The notes under the pieces: generated by a model
Databases searched by the model: none
What the model was told of the DNA's origin: nothing
What the model saw: the letters and a program-made list of their open reading frames with translations, nothing else
Shown: positions 8,467 to 17,315 of the stretch, in pieces
Numbering within the stretch: the stretch's first letter is position 1
Layout of the letters: each line of letters begins with the position of its first letter
Assembly (NCBI GenBank): GCA_040396955.1
Contig: JBBAWX010000016.1
Location: forward strand, 3,975 to 67,974
Length of the DNA stretch: 64,000 bases
Reading direction: 5' to 3'
Origin: UBA965 sp040396955
Lineage (GTDB): Bacteria; Chloroflexota; Chloroflexia; Chloroflexales; Roseiflexaceae
Program-made: the position numbers and the translations under genes

Positions 8467-8819
8467 GATGCCGGATTGATGGCCTGCTCGGCAATCTGAC
8501 GGAACGCGTTCATGTCGCGTACTGCCAAATCGGCCAACATCTTGCGGTCAATCTGGATGCCGGCGTTCTTGAGGCCGTTCATCAGGCGGCTGTAGGAGAC
8601 ACCACACATGCGTGCTGCGGCATTGATGCGGATAATCCACAGGCGGCGAAAATCACGCTTTCGGGCGCGGCGGTCACGGAACGCGTACGACAACGCCTTC
8701 ATGAGGGTCTGCTTGGCAACCGCATAGCGACGGCTTCGGCTCCCTTGGTAGCCGCTGGCCTGCTTGAGAAGCTTCTTGTGGCGCTTGTGCGCCATCATTC
8801 CACGTTTGACACGAGCCAT
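8463..8819 (-). CDS. rplT: Ribosomal protein L20
   Basis: 118 residues, the standard length. It opens with MARVKRGMMAHKRHKK and contains the L20 hallmark segments ASGYQGSRSRRY and RDRRARKRDFRRLWI. L20 binds 23S rRNA during early 50S assembly and in some bacteria represses its own operon. It is the third gene of infC-rpmI-rplT and overlaps trmH by 4 bp. Confidence 0.98.
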   Translation of the reverse strand: MARVKRGMMAHKRHKKLLKQASGYQGSRSRRYAVAKQTLMKALSYAFRDRRARKRDFRRLWIIRINAAARMCGVSYSRLMNGLKNAGIQIDRKMLADLAVRDMNAFRQIAEQAINPAS

Positions 8820-8890
8820 GGTATTTCCTGCTCTCTTTTCTCTACGTCAACTCTATCCGTTGGACACCCAGCAACACCACGGATTGGTGC

Positions 8891-9103
8891 TTAACGGGCG
8901 TGTTTCTTGCGGTATGGCAAGCCCTTGAGCACACGCTCTTGTGTTGACTCGTGGACTTCCTGCATGCGACTCAGCTTCTGCAAGAGACGGGTGGACTTGC
9001 GGCGGCGAAAATGACCGCGACGACCCATGGCACTTACCAACTTCCCGGATCCGGTGAAGGTGAAACGCTTGGCCGTACCCTTGTGGGTCTTCATCTTGGG
9101 CAT
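8891..9103 (-). CDS. rpmI: Ribosomal protein L35
   Basis: 70 residues and strongly basic. The opening MPKMKTHKGTAKRF is diagnostic for L35. It sits 2 bp downstream of infC and 71 bp upstream of rplT in the conserved operon. Confidence 0.97.
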   Translation of the reverse strand: MPKMKTHKGTAKRFTFTGSGKLVSAMGRRGHFRRRKSTRLLQKLSRMQEVHESTQERVLKGLPYRKKHAR

Positions 9104-9105
9104 GA

Positions 9106-9726
9106 CTATTCCTCTTCTGCTACGTCAGCGGTATTGTTGGCCGCGGCTACTGGGGCCGGCTTGGCTCCCTCTGGCTTGGGCCCGCCTTGCGTCGCCTTGC
9201 TTCCCTGTTGGCGTGCTTTGGTGCTGGGGGCAAGCAGCAACGAAAGTACACGTCCCTCCATCAAGGGCTTTTGCTCGACGACAGCAACATCACGTAAATC
9301 TTCGGCCATGCGCTCAAGCATCTCAAGGCCGATATCAGGGTGGAAAATCTCACGACCGCGAAAACGCAACGTGAATTTGACTTTGTCGCCGGCTTGCAAA
9401 AATTTGCGCGCTTGCTTCACCTTCACGTCGATGTCGTGACTGTCTGTCTTGGGCTTGAGCCGCACTTCCTTTAGCTCGACTTGCTTCTGGTGCTTGCGTG
9501 CCTCGCGCTCTTTTTTGGACTGCTCGTAGCGGAATTTGCCGTAATCCATGATACGACATACCGGCGGTACGGCGTTGGGAGCAACCTCGACCAGATCTAA
9601 TGCCCGGTCTTCGGCCATCTGTAGTGCCTCTCGAATTGGCACAATCCCTACTTGATTGCCTTCCTCGTCGATGAGGCGCACCTCGCGTGCGCGGATGCGG
9701 GTATTGAATCGCAATCGGTCCGTAAT
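9106..9726 (-). CDS. infC: Translation initiation factor IF-3 with AUU start
   Basis: IF-3 binds the 30S subunit and rejects non-canonical start codons. The N-domain contains IRAREVRLIDEEGNQVG, and the C-domain carries VRLKPKTDSHDIDVK and KFTLRFRGREI. About 30 residues of Ala/Pro/Gln-rich sequence ending in acids follow the normal C-terminus. I place the start at ATT (9726): an AAGGGG box lies 7 bases upstream, while the TTG at 9714 has no suitable ribosome site. AUU starts are a known device by which IF-3 limits its own synthesis. About 206 residues. Confidence 0.93.
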   Translation of the reverse strand: MTDRLRFNTRIRAREVRLIDEEGNQVGIVPIREALQMAEDRALDLVEVAPNAVPPVCRIMDYGKFRYEQSKKEREARKHQKQVELKEVRLKPKTDSHDIDVKVKQARKFLQAGDKVKFTLRFRGREIFHPDIGLEMLERMAEDLRDVAVVEQKPLMEGRVLSLLLAPSTKARQQGSKATQGGPKPEGAKPAPVAAANNTADVAEEE

Positions 9727-9770
9727 GACAGCACCCCTTCTTGGAATTGGTAGCTAGACAACACACAAAA

Positions 9771-9789
9771 TTGCCTTGTGATAAGGCAA
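9771..9789 (-). promoter_or_regulatory. Hairpin at the 5' end of the infC transcript
   Basis: TTGCCTT and AAGGCAA form a 7 bp stem with a 5-base loop, followed on the minus strand by TTTT (9770-9767). It lies only a few bases after the predicted transcription start, so it may be a small attenuator or an RNA-stabilising 5' hairpin. The short leader (about 67 nt) has no obvious room for the long L20-type leader known in Firmicutes. Confidence 0.45.
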
Positions 9790-9799
9790 CTGTCAGAAG

Positions 9800-9828
9800 A
9801 TTATACCACTTGTTGCGGTGTTACGCAA
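9800..9828 (-). promoter_or_regulatory. infC operon promoter
   Basis: A perfect -10 box TATAAT (9800-9805) is 17 bp from a poor -35 candidate, TTGCGT (9823-9828), on the minus strand. Confidence 0.65.
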
Positions 9829-9911
9829 ATGTTTTTGAGCGGTCTGCTTGATTGTGGCTCCGTTACTCCACCCCACTTCCGGTCATATCTATACAAATGA
9901 TGTGCAAATCA

Positions 9912-9940
9912 TTGACAATGTACGTGCATATTGTTACCAT
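9912..9940 (+). promoter_or_regulatory. Promoter of the MFS exporter gene
   Basis: TTGACA (9912-9917), a 17 bp spacer and TACCAT (9935-9940), upstream of the MFS gene at 9988. A TetR-type palindrome lies just downstream. Confidence 0.65.
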
Positions 9941-9956
9941 GCTGAGAGTATTGACG

Positions 9957-9968
9957 TACCGTTCGGTA
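9957..9968. promoter_or_regulatory. TetR-type operator palindrome before the MFS gene
   Basis: TACCGTTCGGTA is a palindrome except for the central TT. It begins about 10 bp after the predicted start of transcription and ends just before the ribosome-binding site. The identical 12-mer (opposite orientation) covers the start site of the tetR gene at 62504-62515, which suggests the same repressor acts at both. Confidence 0.6.
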
Positions 9969-9987
9969 GAGAAAGGACTGCACTTCT

Positions 9988-11250
9988 GTGCAAGCAAAGC
10001 AGACTACACCGCGTTCGCCCATGATATTTATCTTTTTGACAGTATTTATCGACCTTTTGGGAATCGGCATTGTGATACCCGTACTGCCGTTTTATGTGAA
10101 AATTCTCGAAGGGAGTGGCGAGGCCTGGTTTAGCGTGAATCGTGCCGTAATCGTCGGTCTATTGTCGGCCGTCTACGCATTGATGCAGTTTCTCTGTGCC
10201 CCATGGCTGGGGAGTTTGTCAGATCGCTATGGGCGACGTCCCATTTTGCTGGTGAGCCTTGCAGGTACGGGAGTCGGGTATCTGCTCTTTGGCGCATCCG
10301 AGTACTTGTTGGTACTGAGTCCATGGTTGATGCTGGGGGCGTTGTTTGTCTCACGCATTCTTGATGGTGTGACTGGTGCCAACATTTCGACGGCACAAGC
10401 CTACATTGCCGATATCACCACGCCCGAGAATCGTGCCCGCGGGCTGGGCATGATTGGAGCCGCCTTTGGTCTCGGATTCATGCTTGGGCCGGCACTCGGG
10501 GGAATCCTGAGTACATACGGACTCGCAGTGCCAGTGTACGTGGCAGCCGCATTATCGTTCGCCAATGTCGTATTCGGGTATGTGGTGCTGCCAGAGTCAT
10601 TACCAGCAGAGCAACGTGCCCCCAAGGTCCATGGGATCAACCCCATCACCAGAGTCCAACAGGTGCTCGCCCAGAGCGAGATACGGCCATTGTTGATTGG
10701 CATCGTGCTGTTGAATCTCGCCTTTGCTGGCATGCAGAGTAATTTTGCGGTGTACAGTGATCGACGCTACAGCATGACGGCGTACGACAATGCGTGGATA
10801 TTTGCCACCGTCGGGTTGGTGGCTGTAATCGTACAGGGGTTTTTACTGCGCATGTTGGTGCCTCGGTTTGGTGAAGCGCGCTTGGCCATGATCGGTATGG
10901 TGGTCATGGCGGTCGGATTTGAGGGGTTGGCCGTAGCGCCAACCGCGCTCTGGCTCTACCCGGCCATCGTCTTGTTGGCCATTGGCAGTGGCATGGCGAC
11001 GCCCTCGTTGACGAGTCTGGTGTCACGGCGCGTGCCGGCGCAGGCTCAAGGAGTGACGTTGGGTGGAAGCCAAGCGTTGGTGTCGCTGACGACGGTGGTG
11101 GCACCGTTGCTGGCCGGTGTGCTCTCCGACAAGGTGCATCATACGGCTCCCTATCACGTAGGTGGGGCCTTGGTGGCGAGTGCTGCCGCCGTGATTATCA
11201 TGGTGCTCTGGCAACGTATGCCGCTACGTGAGATGTCCCCCGCAGAATAG
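9988..11250 (+). CDS. MFS transporter, TetA-like (DHA1 type)
   Basis: A 420-residue, 12-segment major facilitator, probably a proton-coupled drug or metabolite exporter in the cytoplasmic membrane. TM1 carries the motif DLLGIGIVIPVLPFY. The loop 2-3 motif A reads GSLSDRYGRRP, and GAAFGLGFMLGPALGG in TM5 is motif C of the antiporter group. I use the GTG start at 9988, which has AAAGGA about 10 bases upstream; an alternative ATG at 10021 would shorten the protein by 11 residues. A palindrome shared with the tetR promoter at 62.5 kb lies in the leader, implying inducible repression. The substrate is unknown. Confidence 0.85.
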   Translation: MQAKQTTPRSPMIFIFLTVFIDLLGIGIVIPVLPFYVKILEGSGEAWFSVNRAVIVGLLSAVYALMQFLCAPWLGSLSDRYGRRPILLVSLAGTGVGYLLFGASEYLLVLSPWLMLGALFVSRILDGVTGANISTAQAYIADITTPENRARGLGMIGAAFGLGFMLGPALGGILSTYGLAVPVYVAAALSFANVVFGYVVLPESLPAEQRAPKVHGINPITRVQQVLAQSEIRPLLIGIVLLNLAFAGMQSNFAVYSDRRYSMTAYDNAWIFATVGLVAVIVQGFLLRMLVPRFGEARLAMIGMVVMAVGFEGLAVAPTALWLYPAIVLLAIGSGMATPSLTSLVSRRVPAQAQGVTLGGSQALVSLTTVVAPLLAGVLSDKVHHTAPYHVGGALVASAAAVIIMVLWQRMPLREMSPAE

Positions 11251-11354
11251 TCGGGCATCTGGTAGGGTACAATGCGTGCAGATGAAAGAGCGAGCTACGC
11301 CGCGAGGCGTGGCTCGGTCGTACCCACGACAACGACACAGGAAGTGACGAATTC

Positions 11355-12329
11355 ATGCAGATACGCGCAGGGGCCTTGGTGGCGGTCGGTGATCTGGTCT
11401 GGGATGTGTTGATGCAGACTGACAGCGCACTGCTCCGTGGTGGAGATACAACCGGTAAAATTCAGTTGGCACCTGGAGGATCGGCAGCCAACGTCGCGGC
11501 GTGGTGGGCCCGTGTCGGCAGTGAGGCGGCGTTTGTCGGCAGTGTGGGTGGCGACGTATTCGGTGATTTAATCGTGGCCGATTTACGCCGCGAAGGGGTG
11601 ACCAGCGCGGTCACCCAGATTCCCGGCGCTGATACGGGCATCATCGTGTCGATTGTCGAACAAGACGGGCAACGGAGCATGATTACCAACCAAGGTGCCG
11701 ATTTCCAACTGTTGCCCACCCATCTTCCTGCCGCACTCCTTGGGAGTGCCGGTCACGTGCATATTACCGGATGGTCGTTGTTTTCTGATCCGCCACGCAG
11801 TGCGGCGGTGCAGGCGGCGCGCCTTGCCAAAGAAGCAGGAGCGAGTGTGTCACTTGACCCGGCGTCGTTTCAGATGATTCGTCATCTGCGCCCGCAGGGA
11901 ATTGTTGAATTGTTGACGGAGATGTCGGTCGATGTACTGTTTCCCAACCGCGACGAAGCCGAAGAGTTGACAGGCACGACCGATCCGGTTGCCATGGCAC
12001 ACCGCCTACGCGAGTTGTTCGGATGCACCATCGTCGCGCTCAAGCTCGACAAAGATGGGTGTTATGTGCTCAGTGATACGCAGGCGGCCTACGTACCCGC
12101 TCGGGCGGTAACGGCTGTTGATAGCACGGGAGCTGGGGATGCCTTTGATGCCGGATTTTTGGCGGCATATCAGCATAGCCACGACGTCATTGAGGCAGCT
12201 CAGTACGCTAATCGCCTGGCAAGCTGGGTGGTTGAGCGGGTCGGCGCCCGCCCAGCTGTAAACGCCGATTGGTACCGGCTCATGAATATAACACCCCCTG
12301 CTACGCCGGAGCGTACAGAGGGAGCATAA
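11355..12329 (+). CDS. PfkB-family carbohydrate/nucleoside kinase
   Basis: 324 residues of the ribokinase fold. The N-terminal GG-type signature is PGGSAANVAAWWARVG (about 40-55). The C-terminal ATP-site and catalytic motif DSTGAGDAFDAGF lies near residue 255, with the catalytic Asp in GAGD. Family members phosphorylate sugars, nucleosides or sugar phosphates. The substrate cannot be assigned here because no pathway genes adjoin. It converges on the ECF sigma gene. Confidence 0.85.
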   Translation: MQIRAGALVAVGDLVWDVLMQTDSALLRGGDTTGKIQLAPGGSAANVAAWWARVGSEAAFVGSVGGDVFGDLIVADLRREGVTSAVTQIPGADTGIIVSIVEQDGQRSMITNQGADFQLLPTHLPAALLGSAGHVHITGWSLFSDPPRSAAVQAARLAKEAGASVSLDPASFQMIRHLRPQGIVELLTEMSVDVLFPNRDEAEELTGTTDPVAMAHRLRELFGCTIVALKLDKDGCYVLSDTQAAYVPARAVTAVDSTGAGDAFDAGFLAAYQHSHDVIEAAQYANRLASWVVERVGARPAVNADWYRLMNITPPATPERTEGA

Positions 12330-12356
12330 CCGCACAGATGATTCGGCAGAGGGTGA

Positions 12357-13001
12357 CTATTCGCCAGCGTTGAGACCACTCGGGGCGAGTAATGAGCCAA
12401 GCTTCTGCAGGCCAAGTCGCACACGGGTCTTGATGGTGCCCAGTGGCCGATCGAGTTGGTCGGCGATTTCTTGGTGAGACAGCCCACCAAAATAGGCGAG
12501 CTCAATGGCCTCGCGTTGGGCTGTGGGCAAGCTTGCAAGTGCATCGACAATCACACGTCGCTGTTCGCTGGCCCAGGCCGCCGCAGGCACATCAACGTGC
12601 TCGTCGACGAGCTGTGGGATGATGGGGTGGTCTTCGTTGTCGTACACCGGATTGGGACGGGTGCGCATACGGCGCATCTCGTCAATGCACAAATTGTGCG
12701 CAATCCCGAAAATCCATTGAGCAACACGCCCGCGCTCGCGCTCGAAACTCGAACTGCGCCGCCAAACCCGCCAAAATACCTCTTGGACGATTTCTTCACT
12801 CTGCTCGCGATGCTTGAGAATGCGAAATGCCATGCGGTAAACTACGGCCGCATAACGGTCATATAACACTTCTAATGCTCGACTGTCGCCGTTTGCAACG
12901 GCGCTAATCAAGAGTTGATCGTCGGCATCGGTAGCTGATACGGTAGTAGTAGGTGGTGTCGTGCCGTGCTCAATTTGGTTGGCTGTTTGTTGCAACGTCA
13001 T
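12357..13001 (-). CDS. ECF-type RNA polymerase sigma factor
   Basis: About 214 residues. Region 2 shows LYDRYAAVVYRMAFRIL and EEIVQEVFWRVWRR, and region 4 shows the helix-turn-helix GGLSHQEIADQLDRPLGTIKTR. It redirects RNA polymerase to a stress or envelope regulon. The start is ATG 13001 with AGGAGG 8 bases upstream; longer versions run across the promoter at 13039-13067 and are rejected. No anti-sigma gene adjoins: the neighbours are PfkB (convergent) and dnaE. The group cannot be fixed from sequence alone, though region 4 resembles SigK-like ECFs. Confidence 0.88.
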   Translation of the reverse strand: MTLQQTANQIEHGTTPPTTTVSATDADDQLLISAVANGDSRALEVLYDRYAAVVYRMAFRILKHREQSEEIVQEVFWRVWRRSSSFERERGRVAQWIFGIAHNLCIDEMRRMRTRPNPVYDNEDHPIIPQLVDEHVDVPAAAWASEQRRVIVDALASLPTAQREAIELAYFGGLSHQEIADQLDRPLGTIKTRVRLGLQKLGSLLAPSGLNAGE

Positions 13002-13038
13002 GGTGACGCCCTCCTCAGTGCCGACCTGCACTCCTCTT

Positions 13039-13067
13039 AGTATAGCCGCTTTTCTGTGCCGTGTCAA
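13039..13067 (-). promoter_or_regulatory. Sigma-70 promoter of the ECF sigma gene
   Basis: TTGACA (13062-13067), 17 bp, TATACT (13039-13044) on the minus strand, 38 bp before the chosen ATG. The match is near consensus, so the ECF gene is read by the housekeeping sigma factor. Confidence 0.8.
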
Positions 13068-13188
13068 TACTTTGTCCACCATTTGCAAATACTCACTTTC
13101 TCCTATGTAAAAGCTATACACGGGGCAAATTCTTGATTTTTCTGCGTAAAATCCAGTTTTTTGGGGTGTGCAATCAAGTAGCCACCGT

Positions 13189-13254
13189 GCACAGGTTTGG
13201 ACAAACCTGTGCATGCGCTACAAGCGCATCATCGCCTCGCTATTGAGCGAGGCG
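13189..13254. repeat. Three consecutive stem-loops downstream of dnaE
   Basis: Three perfect inverted repeats lie head to tail: a 10 bp stem (13189-13198/13203-13212), a 6 bp stem (13213-13218/13224-13229) and an 8 bp stem (13233-13240/13247-13254). They lie 41 bp after the dnaE stop and about 120 bp upstream of the ECF promoter. There is no clear U-run, so simple intrinsic termination is only one option. Confidence 0.6.
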
Positions 13255-13294
13255 ACGGTGTGGCTGGGGATGTGGGTGTCGATGTGGGCTGAAA

Positions 13295-16200
13295 TCAGGC
13301 AGATTCAAGCACCACGGCTTCAGCACCGATGGTGGATTTGAGGGTGTCGGTAAGGGTGAGGGGGTCGCGCAGGGTGCCACGCATCTGGAGCACGACCTCG
13401 CGCTGTTGCACTGGCAGGTGGATCATCATGACCGCATCACCGTCGATGCTCGTGCGATAGTGCTCGGTGACCGCATAGATTTCGTGCATTAACTGCACGG
13501 CGCTCTCGTGGTCATCAAAGATGGGAAAGTAGATGTGGAGCACATGGCTGGGGCCATGGGTGTCATGGCTCGCACTCGTAGGAGCCGGTGCGGGGGGCGT
13601 GGCCCCGACCTTGGATTGTTGGGAGGTGCGTTGTGGTGTTTTGATGATATCGTTCCGCGAGGCAGGTGCTGGAGTTGCAGCGGCTTTGGGCGCGGGCTGG
13701 GCCGTCGTAGCAGGTGGGGGAGGTGCCGGTTGCACCGGTGTCGCCGTATGGGGTGGTAGCGCCGCTGGTGGCGTGTCGTGCATGGAATCGGTCATAGGTA
13801 CCTCATCAATGTCGGGAATGGGTCCTTCGGCAGAAGCAATCGGGGTGTCGCGCAGTTTGAGCGACTCCACTTTGTCGATGATAATCTGGAAGCCCTCGTT
13901 GCGACGGTCGAGTTTGCCGATGATGCGTACGATGGCGTCAGCGTGGAGGAGTGCTTGGGACTTCTCGTAGACCTTGGGGAAGGCGACGCATTCGATGGTG
14001 CCATCCGTGTCTTCGAAGGTGCCCACAAACATGGTATCGCCTTTTTTCGTGTTGACCGTCTTGGTGTTGGTCAACATGCCGGCAAACGAGAGTGGCTGAC
14101 CGACGAGTTCGTCGTTGATGGTGCTTAACAGCGTGATATCACTTAGGTCTGCATCGCGGAGTGCTTGGACGACGGGATGGTCGGAGATATAGGTACCGAG
14201 GAGCTCTTTTTCCCAGGTCAGCAACTCGCGTTTTTGTTCGCGGGTTTCGTTGATAATCGGGAACGACACGTTGATGCTCTGGGTTGGGCCACTATCGTTT
14301 TGTGTGCCAAACAAATCAAACAAACTTGATTGGCCACTTGCACGGGCTTTTTGGGCACGTTGCCCCGCCTCAAGTACTTGGTCGAGCACGGCTAGTTTTT
14401 GTAGGCGACTGCCCGCCAGAGAATCCAACGCTCCCGCTTTAATCAGACTTTCTACCACACGCTTGTTGATGGCGTGATGGTCGACACGGTCACAAAAATC
14501 TTCGAAGGTACGGAAGGGTTGATCACCGCGTGCCGCAATGATCGCCTCAACCGGACCCTCGCCGACGTTCTTGATGGCGGCGAGCCCGAAGCGGATGCCA
14601 CTGGCGTATTTAATGGCGCCGCTAATGACACTTTCGTCGAGGGCTTCGATGCGGAAATCAGCGGTGCTGGTGTTGATGTCAGCTTTGAGCACTGGCACCC
14701 CGAGTTTGGCACATTCGTTGACCGCCTTGGCGACATCTTCGATTTGCCCACCTGCTCCGCGGAGCACGGCGGCCATGTACTGCGTCGGGTAGTTGTTTTT
14801 GAGGTAGGCAGTCTGGTACGACAATAACCCGTACAGAGTGGCGTGGGGGCGGTTGAACGAATAGCCCGCAAAGGGTTGAATCAAATCCCACAGTGTGTCG
14901 GCTTGGCCTTGGGTGAGACCGTTTTTGAGACACCCTTCCTTGAAGCGTGGCTCTTCGGCTGCCATCAGATCTTTTTGTTTTTTTCCGATGGCCTTGAGTA
15001 CGATATAGGCTTGACCAAGGGTGTAGCCGGCGATAATCTGGAGCAATTGCATGATTTGCTCTTGATAGACGATCACGCCATAGGTGTCTTCGAGGATGGG
15101 TTTTAAAATCGGATGCAGATACTTGATACCCTTGGGGTTGTTTTTGTTCTGAATGTAGACCGGGATTTGTTCGAGCGGGCCGGGTCGATAGAGCGCCACC
15201 ATGGCATAGATATCTTGGACGCGGGTTGGCTTCAATTCTTTGAGGTAGCGCACCATCCCCGCAGATTCCAACTGGAAGACGTTGACCGTGTTGCCTTGGC
15301 TGAGGGCTGCAAATGTCTGTGCGTCATCGAGTGGGATATCACCGAGCTCCATGACTTGCCCGGTGGTTTCGTTGATGTAGCGCAAGGTGTCGGCGACCAC
15401 CGAAAGGTTGGTCAAACCGAGAATATCCATTTTGAGGAGGCCAATTTTGGCCAACGTGGGGCCTTCATAGGCCGCCATCAGGGCGTTTTCGTCTTTGGTG
15501 GTGCGCTGGAGCGGCACCACGTTGTCGAGAGGATGCCGACTGACGACCACACCACAGGCGTGCGTGCCCACATTCCGCATGCGTCCCTCGACTTTTTTGG
15601 CCCAGTCGATAATTTGTTGTATTTCACCACTCGAGTCGTACAACTGGCGAAACTCGGGCGCCTTCTCGAGCGCATCCTTGAGTGTAATGTTGGGGTTGGC
15701 CGGAATGAGTTTGGCGATGCGGTCGACCTCACTCAACGGGATGTCGAGGGCACGGCCGACATCGCGGATGGCGGCTTTGGCACCGAGTGTGCCATAGGTG
15801 ATAATTTGAGCGGTGTTTTCACGACCGTATTTGCTCGCAATGTAGTCGAGGATTTCACTGCGCCGACTATCGGCAAAGTCGACGTCGATGTCGGGCATCT
15901 CAAGCCGTTCAGGGCTCAAAAATCGCTCGAACAGCAGCTTGTTGGCCACAGGGTCGACGTCGGTGATGCCAAGGCAGTACAAGACCAACGAGGCCCCCGC
16001 CGAGCCACGGGGCAAACAGGGGATGCCGTTGCGCCGCGCATAGGCCACGTAGTCCCATACGATGAGCATGTAATCGGGGAAGCCGGTCTGGTTGATGACG
16101 TCGAGCTCGTAGTTGAGGCGCTCCGGGTAGCCGAGCGGCGGTGCGCCGGCAAATCGCCGCATCAGACCTTCTTCGCAGACAAGACGCAGATAGGAGGCAG

Positions 16201-17104
16201 CATCATGCCCTGCGGGAATATCGAACGCTGGGAGCTCGACGCGCCCGAAATCAAGGCTGAGGTTGACCATGTCGGCAATGCGACGGGTGTTATCGATGGG
16301 CGCCGTGCCATACTGCTTCATGCGCTTCCAGATGTCGTCGGCAGACATGATGTGATAGCTGTCGTCCATGTCGTATTTTTTGGTGCAGAGCTCGTTGAGT
16401 GTCATGTTGAAGCCCATCGCCATGACCATGCGATGCGCATCGAGATCTTCGGCACGAATGAAGTGACTATCACAGGTGGCAACAAGTGGGATGCCCAGCT
16501 CCTTGCCGATTTTGACCAGTTCGTCGTTGATTTCACCCAGCTCCGGCGTGTTGTCGTGGTGCTGGAGCTCGAGATAGTAACGGTCGGGTCCCAATAAATC
16601 ACGGAACCATGCCGCCGTTTCACGGGCCTTGTCGGGCTGGCGGGCCTGAATGTGTTGTGCTACCTCGCCGGCGATACAGGCCGAGGTGACGACCAAGCCT
16701 TCGTGGTGTTGCTCAAGTAATTCACGGTCGATGCGCGGCCGCGCAAAAATCCCCTTGCTTCCCATCCCCTCGAGGTGCGCTTTGGTTGTCAACTTCACCA
16801 GGTTGCGGTAGCCAGTCTGGTTGAGCGCCAACATCAACAAATGGTGATAGTTGCGCCCGCCCCGTTGCACTGGATCGTGACGCTGACCAGGTGCCATGTA
16901 CGCTTCTAGTCCGATAATTGGCTTGACTTTGGCCTTTTTGGCAGCATTGTAAAAGTCGATGGCACCGTACATCACACCGTGGTCGGTGACCGCAATACTG
17001 TCCATGTTGAGCTCGGCAGCCCGTTGTACGATGCCGTTGACCGTGGCATACCCGTCGAGCAGACTGTATTCGGAGTGTACGTGGAGGTGTACAAAATCAT
17101 TCAT
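13295..17104 (-). CDS. dnaE: DNA polymerase III alpha subunit
   Basis: The replicative polymerase, about 1269 residues. It has an N-terminal PHP domain (HLHVHSEYSLLDG at the start, TDHGVMYG near 45), the PolC/DnaE catalytic core with PDIDVDFADSRR carrying catalytic aspartates, a helix-hairpin-helix/thumb region and an OB fold (about 1000-1080, LSFAGMLTNTK). After this comes a Pro/Ala-rich linker of about 90 residues and a compact C-terminal domain of about 85 residues (VLHIYFPIFDD onward). I prefer the start at 17104, which matches the family N-terminus; ATG 17116 adds four residues. Neither has a strong ribosome site. Single gene, minus strand. Confidence 0.96.
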   Translation of the reverse strand: MNDFVHLHVHSEYSLLDGYATVNGIVQRAAELNMDSIAVTDHGVMYGAIDFYNAAKKAKVKPIIGLEAYMAPGQRHDPVQRGGRNYHHLLMLALNQTGYRNLVKLTTKAHLEGMGSKGIFARPRIDRELLEQHHEGLVVTSACIAGEVAQHIQARQPDKARETAAWFRDLLGPDRYYLELQHHDNTPELGEINDELVKIGKELGIPLVATCDSHFIRAEDLDAHRMVMAMGFNMTLNELCTKKYDMDDSYHIMSADDIWKRMKQYGTAPIDNTRRIADMVNLSLDFGRVELPAFDIPAGHDAASYLRLVCEEGLMRRFAGAPPLGYPERLNYELDVINQTGFPDYMLIVWDYVAYARRNGIPCLPRGSAGASLVLYCLGITDVDPVANKLLFERFLSPERLEMPDIDVDFADSRRSEILDYIASKYGRENTAQIITYGTLGAKAAIRDVGRALDIPLSEVDRIAKLIPANPNITLKDALEKAPEFRQLYDSSGEIQQIIDWAKKVEGRMRNVGTHACGVVVSRHPLDNVVPLQRTTKDENALMAAYEGPTLAKIGLLKMDILGLTNLSVVADTLRYINETTGQVMELGDIPLDDAQTFAALSQGNTVNVFQLESAGMVRYLKELKPTRVQDIYAMVALYRPGPLEQIPVYIQNKNNPKGIKYLHPILKPILEDTYGVIVYQEQIMQLLQIIAGYTLGQAYIVLKAIGKKQKDLMAAEEPRFKEGCLKNGLTQGQADTLWDLIQPFAGYSFNRPHATLYGLLSYQTAYLKNNYPTQYMAAVLRGAGGQIEDVAKAVNECAKLGVPVLKADINTSTADFRIEALDESVISGAIKYASGIRFGLAAIKNVGEGPVEAIIAARGDQPFRTFEDFCDRVDHHAINKRVVESLIKAGALDSLAGSRLQKLAVLDQVLEAGQRAQKARASGQSSLFDLFGTQNDSGPTQSINVSFPIINETREQKRELLTWEKELLGTYISDHPVVQALRDADLSDITLLSTINDELVGQPLSFAGMLTNTKTVNTKKGDTMFVGTFEDTDGTIECVAFPKVYEKSQALLHADAIVRIIGKLDRRNEGFQIIIDKVESLKLRDTPIASAEGPIPDIDEVPMTDSMHDTPPAALPPHTATPVQPAPPPPATTAQPAPKAAATPAPASRNDIIKTPQRTSQQSKVGATPPAPAPTSASHDTHGPSHVLHIYFPIFDDHESAVQLMHEIYAVTEHYRTSIDGDAVMMIHLPVQQREVVLQMRGTLRDPLTLTDTLKSTIGAEAVVLESA

Positions 17105-17315
17105 CGGGTGCACCATCTTGGTTTGAAAAGTAGGGACTTTTGTGACTTACTATAGTATATCATGGAGTATGTCCGTGTATACCCCAAATTGTCATCAAAT
17201 TTCAATCTTTGCCGGATGATGAGGCCAGCAAAGATGGCAAATACATGATATTGCTATGTGTTGTAGTAATGTCTTGTCCATAATGGTTTCAGCATACGCG
17301 GGAGGAGGGGCACGC

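Noticed and set aside
12350..13300. Anti-sigma factor next to the ECF sigma gene
   Set aside because: The flanking sequence contains only PfkB, hairpins and dnaE; no candidate membrane or zinc-finger anti-sigma frame is present.
15113..16597. 494-codon open frame on the plus strand opposite dnaE
   Set aside because: It is exactly antisense to conserved dnaE sequence, has no family motif, and is explained by the codon bias of the minus-strand gene.
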